Origin: Hypholoma sublateritium FD-334 SS-4
Lineage: Eukaryota; Basidiomycota; Agaricomycetes; Agaricales; Strophariaceae
Length of the DNA stretch: 64,000 bases
Direction: 5' to 3'
NCBI GenBank assembly: GCA_000827495.1
Contig: KN817559.1
Span: 163,381-227,380 of the forward strand
Shown piece after piece: positions 59,420 through 64,000 of the stretch; positions within the stretch are counted from its first letter, which is position 1; every line of letters begins with the position of its first letter. Under the pieces are notes generated by a model. It was not told the origin of the DNA and made no database searches. It was given only the letters and a program-made list of their open reading frames with translations. The translations under genes and the position numbers were made by a program.

Positions 59420-60011
59420 ATGGTATGTATTTCGTCCAAACGACCTTTCACGCATGCTCAGGCGCCGTTTCGACGGCGTTTTTGGATGGATTTTGGCTGG
59501 ATGCGAACAAATGGATTTGGATGTACTTGGGACTTTGGCTGATGGAAATTTTTATCTTTCAGGCCTCTGCAGATCTCGCCCCGACATATGCCGCCCTTAT
59601 CCTCGCTGATGAGGGTATCGAAATCACCGTGCGTCTGCAAAAAGTGCGAACTTCAAGGGCTGAAATTTGACATACGTTCATTACAGGCAGAGAAGCTTGT
59701 CGCTCTGACAAACGCCGCTGGAGTTGAGGTTGAGCCCATCTGGGCCACCCTTCTTGAAAAGGCCCTTGCCGGCAAAAACATCAAGGAGCTGCTATCAAAC
59801 GTTGGTGCTGGAGGAGGAGCACCCGCCGCTGGGTCTGCTGCCCCCCTCGCCGCCGCTGGTGGAGCCCCCGCTATAGAGGCTGCTAAGGTCGAGGAGAAGG
59901 TCGAGGAGAAGGAGGAGTCAGACGATGACATGGTGCGTTGTCACGCAGATACCAAGCACATATCTTCTAACCTCGTCTCTTCCGCTGCAGGGCTTCGGAC
60001 TGTTCGATTAG
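59420..60011 (+). CDS. RPP1: 60S acidic ribosomal stalk protein P1
   Basis: The first exon is just the start codon (ATG 59420-59422), followed by a GTATGT donor. After a 140-nt intron, exon two (59563-59628) gives [20 protein letters not shown]. Exon three (59687-59932) gives [39 protein letters not shown], the Ala/Gly-rich hinge and [10 protein letters not shown]. The last exon (59991-60011) gives GFGLFD and the stop. Joined, it is 111 residues, the usual P1 size, with the SDDDMGFGLFD tail that recruits elongation factors and binds ribosome-inactivating proteins. P1 forms the stalk with P2 and uL10 (P0). An ORF reading upstream from 59323 is rejected because the family N-terminus fits exactly after the 59562 acceptor. 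Confidence 0.93.
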
Positions 60012-63000
60012 TCGTCCTGTTCTCGTACCATGCTATCTTCCACCCTACATATTGCAAGAAATTTCTTAAACACTCAGTTTCGGCATTTGCTTTTGAGATT
60101 TAGCAGTGAAGCTTTGAATGGGACGTTGCAACCTACTGTTCCGTTCCCACTGAAGGTCCGTTGTTATTTTCCGTCTACTTTCGCTATTCCCCGCTGCCTC
60201 CAGCCGTTCAATATTCTGTCATTCTGCGTCGTGCAAGAGCGAGTAGTCTCCGGCGAAGGACCTTCAGCGCTCTGGTCACTTTCTGTCTTTCCCGTCTAAC
60301 AACCTGCAAACGCCAACCTTCGACTGTTCCAATCTTGCCAGGCACCGTATGTGCGCGATTAGGTGCTTGTCTTATCAAGTTTCGAAATCCTGTGCGCAAT
60401 CACGACACGGCGAGAGCCTGTGCGTAGGGACACATGAATACACTATCGAACTCGGAAGCCCGAGGAATCGGAGGCGAAAGACTTGTTGATGATTTCGCGA
60501 GCCTGAAAGTACCTAAATAGTAATGGCGGTCAAGGCTCAACCGATGTGCTAGCTGAGTCTGTCTTTCGTTCCCAACAAATGTTTTCCATCACGCGGAATA
60601 TCGAAAATCTCCATGACCACACCGCGCTGGCACTTACACATAGCCAATGTGCGAAGGTTCGACCTGGGCATGCAGACGCCACGAAGATGGCCGAAGTGAG
60701 CCAGCCGCCCGACCATTCCTCCACGCCCCGAAACATATCTAGCTACTCACCCGCTTAGACACCGACTTTCACAGCCAATTTTTCTGGCCACTGGCGTGAA
60801 ACATCGCCAAGGTGTCACGCAGTTCCAGGATATGCGACCGCGAAACCCAAGCGGTAACTGAACGCTTCGATGCCGTTTGCGATATCCAAGTATCGGAACT
60901 TCGGCCAAGGTCGAATCTCAAATCGCGGAATGCAAAGTTTTTTTTTTCAAAAAAATACTCAGGTCTAAGGATCTGTCGGCTTGTTTTGTTGGAAACCCGC
61001 AGTCTACATATTGACTGTATATTGACTACCTCTTCAAATGGAACTGCGGATTCTCGCGAATATCTGGCCGCTTGGGGTCATTATTGAGGCCTTGATTTCA
61101 ACAATGCATATGTTACTTCGTTTGAATCGCTAATCTCGGGCTAGTGCTGAGCGCTGAGTACTGAGTGCTGAAGCGCTGCACTTCATAACTGTCCTCATAG
61201 TAATGCGTAACAGTTTCGGAATGTGGCGCTTTAGTAGAATTCGAATGTCCATTACTTCTCACATCGTAGTAATGGCATCTCATTTCCGACTGCTGCTATG
61301 TATCCCCGATCCAACTTATCGACGGGCATTAGCAAGAGGATCAACAGTTTGTCAAATGGCAAGACTAATTTTTTTACTTGATTATGAGTATACTCCTGGC
61401 GTTTCGTATGTTATTTCGTGTAAGGATATTCCACTGATAATGACTTGTACTGTGTCTCCGATCCCTACTTCCTTACTTGTTACTCATACTCATGATACGT
61501 ACAAGCATGACTGATATGAATTACCACAGGGGATGGCGGTCTGATCCAAGTGAAGGTACGAGCATAAACTCGGAGCACCTCTTCTCTGAGGCTATTTACA
61601 GGTTTGCGTGGGAAGTTGGAACCGACACCAGAGACAACCCGTTCCGCTCTTCGCCATCTGGGGAGGCGCGGCTCCTTGTACTACGCACGATGACTATGGA
61701 GCGCCTGGACTTAGATCTTCATTCTTGCTCTACGATAGGTTTCTTCAAGTTTCGGTAGGTCACGAAGAACTTAAAAAGATTGTTGTTGCTATATATAGAT
61801 AGAAGTGGACGCAAGGTATGTACCGATAATTGATCCTCTGTCGTAGACTACTTACCGTCCTAACCCGATTCTTCATAACCTTGAAATAAGATACGTCTGG
61901 CTCATTGACAAAGCGCTTGCCATGTGGCTTGTGTTCAACTGTTTTAGTGGTCATGGTGCACCTCAAGTACTGTTTCCTTCACACTCGGCATGGGTTGTAT
62001 GGCACAGTGTTTGCTTCTCTAGCAATCATTGCCTGCTGGGACTGGTAAGATAAAACAAATTGACACGAAAGGTTCTCCAAAATCCAACGCGCACGGTGAT
62101 CAAGCGTGAGGCCATAAAGCCAGCTCTGAATCAGTCATCTACAAGCTTCCACCCAAAATACATGCCGGTCGAGTAAGACTGCGGCTTCATATTATATCTC
62201 GGCGATATGTAGCAGTAACAGCAGTGGGTATAGAATTGATGCACTTTCGGCGTGTTGCTTGCTTTTCGAGGAATTAGAACATGCTTGTTATCTACATGGA
62301 GAACGTAAGTTATTTTGGTAGTTCTATAGATAGCGCCAGTTACAATGTCGCGGTTGCGTGATCGGCGGAAGACTTTGACTCTCAGGTAAGAGTTATTTTA
62401 TTTGAACAAAATCTATAAAAAAATCGTGTGCGAGTGGAAACAGGCGGAAACATTTAAGCTTATCTTGTTAGTGAGTTGATTTAGTAGATGTTTGAACCTA
62501 TCGCGTTTGCTGCAACAATGCGCCAGCGAAAGCGATTTGTATTCTTCTGCGCTTCAGAGCTATTTGGCACGCGCCCACAACTTTTGGTAGTACCGTGCGG
62601 GTATGAATACCGTGTGGGAGCATTGGGGAGATCATCTCTGTATAAATCGGTGATTTACAATGATGATAGTACTTCGCCTGCTCCTTCATGACCTAAGATA
62701 TATTTGCAGTGAGTGTGTCGATTTTGGAACCAATATAACGAATGTCGGAAGAGTCTGACCCCCGTCGCTCAGCTCGTGAAAAGTAGGAGGGAAGGGAGTC
62801 AACTGGGTAGAGTTAAAGCGATTACATTAACTCGGTGGTTTCGCTGCCACGGTTGGCCATACATAAAAGCTTGTACGATGTACCGCGGCAGGATGCCGCG
62901 GCACCCAGCCGTCTAGAGTCACCGGTCACCCGTGGTACTAAATACTTAGTTGCGTAGTTGCGCGGCCCAACCTCGAAATCTTCCCGACTACCCGAATTTT

Positions 63001-64000
63001 GAGAATGCAGGTACTCTGGAGTTCGCTTCTATCAGTGTGTGCAAAATAACATGGTTCACAGCCCCAAAACACATATGGGTCACGACCGTACTCCCGTGCG
63101 GTATCGAACAGATGTGAACAAATTTTCTTTTATCTATTTTTTGAAAACATTCCGAATTAATATAAGATCTTCATACTAGAGGAAAGAACGGAGAGTCTAG
63201 AAAGATTGTAACCAATTTTTTCCTCGAGGAATCGGTATCCAAGTAGGCTGACTCGACGATTTCGACGGTGCCAAAGCTTTTAAGAGTTAGCTAAGGGTTA
63301 GCTATGTAAAACTATGACTCGGCTCTACTCCGGCTTTAGGTTGGTAAGATCAAGTAAGATTGTTAGCTGGAAAGTTCTGGAATCTCCGATAAACCAGGCA
63401 CTTTTATAATTTACCACTTTGTCGATGATTAATCCTACTTTAATCGAATTAAAAGGCAATAGGCAGAGATAGAGTCTCGTAGATATCTGTTGCAACATCC
63501 AAAGTCTAGCTGCATAGTACATAGCAATCAGGCGCTCAACCGGCTACAATGCCGATGGTAATCAGATTTGTGTGATATGATCACTCCGCCAATCGAAATC
63601 ATATCCGGATGGGTATCGGACAGAAACGGATGGCCTCCGCTGTGCACCACAGGACGGTTTCAATTTTATGCGACGCGTGGCTCCTGCGACTACGAACGAC
63701 TACGTCAAGAATCAAGATACCGAATCTCGTTCCTCCTGACCTGTATCTGTGATCAGCTTTTCATGAGTCATGCTTACTGATACAAGTTTTGCAAACACAC
63801 TCGATTGGGTTGCACTGGGTCCGCTACTAACGTTGTCGCGCGCGCGCAGTGTACTCCGACCTCATCTGGATCCGAACTCTGTGCAAAAAAATCTTTGTCA
63901 GGAACAGACAACGGAGGCGCCATTCGTGTTACTCCGAATGTGCCACAGAGGTAGCGAGGGCGAACAATGGTATTTAAATGAGATGGCGAAGAGCCTCTCG
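60012..64000. other. Gene-poor terminal 4 kb
   Basis: No frame above about 100 codons shows a domain; the longest (61203-61514 +, 103 codons) is low-confidence. Small features seen: an 8-bp inverted repeat CCGCGGCA/TGCCGCGG at 62883-62901, a direct repeat GTTAGCTA near 63287-63305, a (CG)n run near 63838-63847, and CTGAGTACTGAGTGCTGA-like units near 61146-61172. I see no transposase, reverse transcriptase, LTR pair or telomere repeat. Confidence 0.5.

Noticed and set aside
61477..61802. Two overlapping frames with coding-like look (61477-61758 and 61608-61802)
   Set aside because: Short, different frames, no domain, no convincing splice partners.

Overview
The window is nuclear DNA from a filamentous basidiomycete, most likely an Agaricomycete. 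The evidence is: intron-dense genes with introns mostly of about 48-80 nt with GTRNGT-type donors, genes on both strands with no operons, and lineage-typical families (a NACHT/NLR-type STAND protein, an F-box protein, a Zn2Cys6 factor, a fungal bZIP, GH92, DUF3533). Positions 8838-9817 are an assembly gap of 980 N inside a gene. CDS spans below run from first to last coding base and include introns.

Layout: 2-3747 (+) is the replication-fork protection protein Tof1/Swi1 (Timeless family), cut by the left edge. A 2.7 kb gene-free stretch follows. 6468-7638 (+) is a bZIP factor. 8371-11161 (+) is a transaldolase-fold protein that contains the gap and appears to have lost most catalytic residues. 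12446-13609 (+) is a HAD phosphatase of the Pho13/4-nitrophenylphosphatase type. 13690-14853 (-) is Gpi11/PIG-F of the GPI-anchor pathway. 17351-17793 (+) is ribosomal protein eL34. 18349-19959 (+) is an F-box-type protein. 20880-23501 (-) is a NACHT P-loop protein. 24839-26980 (+) is a secreted type-B carboxylesterase. 27376-28833 (-) is Ytm1, a ribosome-biogenesis WD protein.

29374-46345 holds two phosphoinositide-specific phospholipase C paralogues in inverted orientation (29374-32421 + and 42459-46345 -). Between them are a Zn2Cys6 factor, a small uncharacterised gene, a GH92 glycosidase and a metallophosphoesterase. 47013-49574 (-) is an MFS transporter of the allantoate-permease type. 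50838-52589 (+) is an uncharacterised protein with two tandem nucleotidyltransferase-like modules, the first degenerate. 53477-55491 and 56852-58808 (+) are tandem DUF3533/SNG1-like membrane proteins. 59420-60011 (+) is ribosomal stalk protein P1, whose first exon is just the start codon. The last 4 kb shows no gene I can support.

These are mostly independent genes; there is no clear biosynthetic cluster or defence island. The best candidates for something undescribed are the transaldolase-fold pseudoenzyme, the double-NTase protein, the inverted PLC pair with very different X-Y linkers, and an orphan promoter-like module (hairpin plus TATA box) near 15.8 kb.
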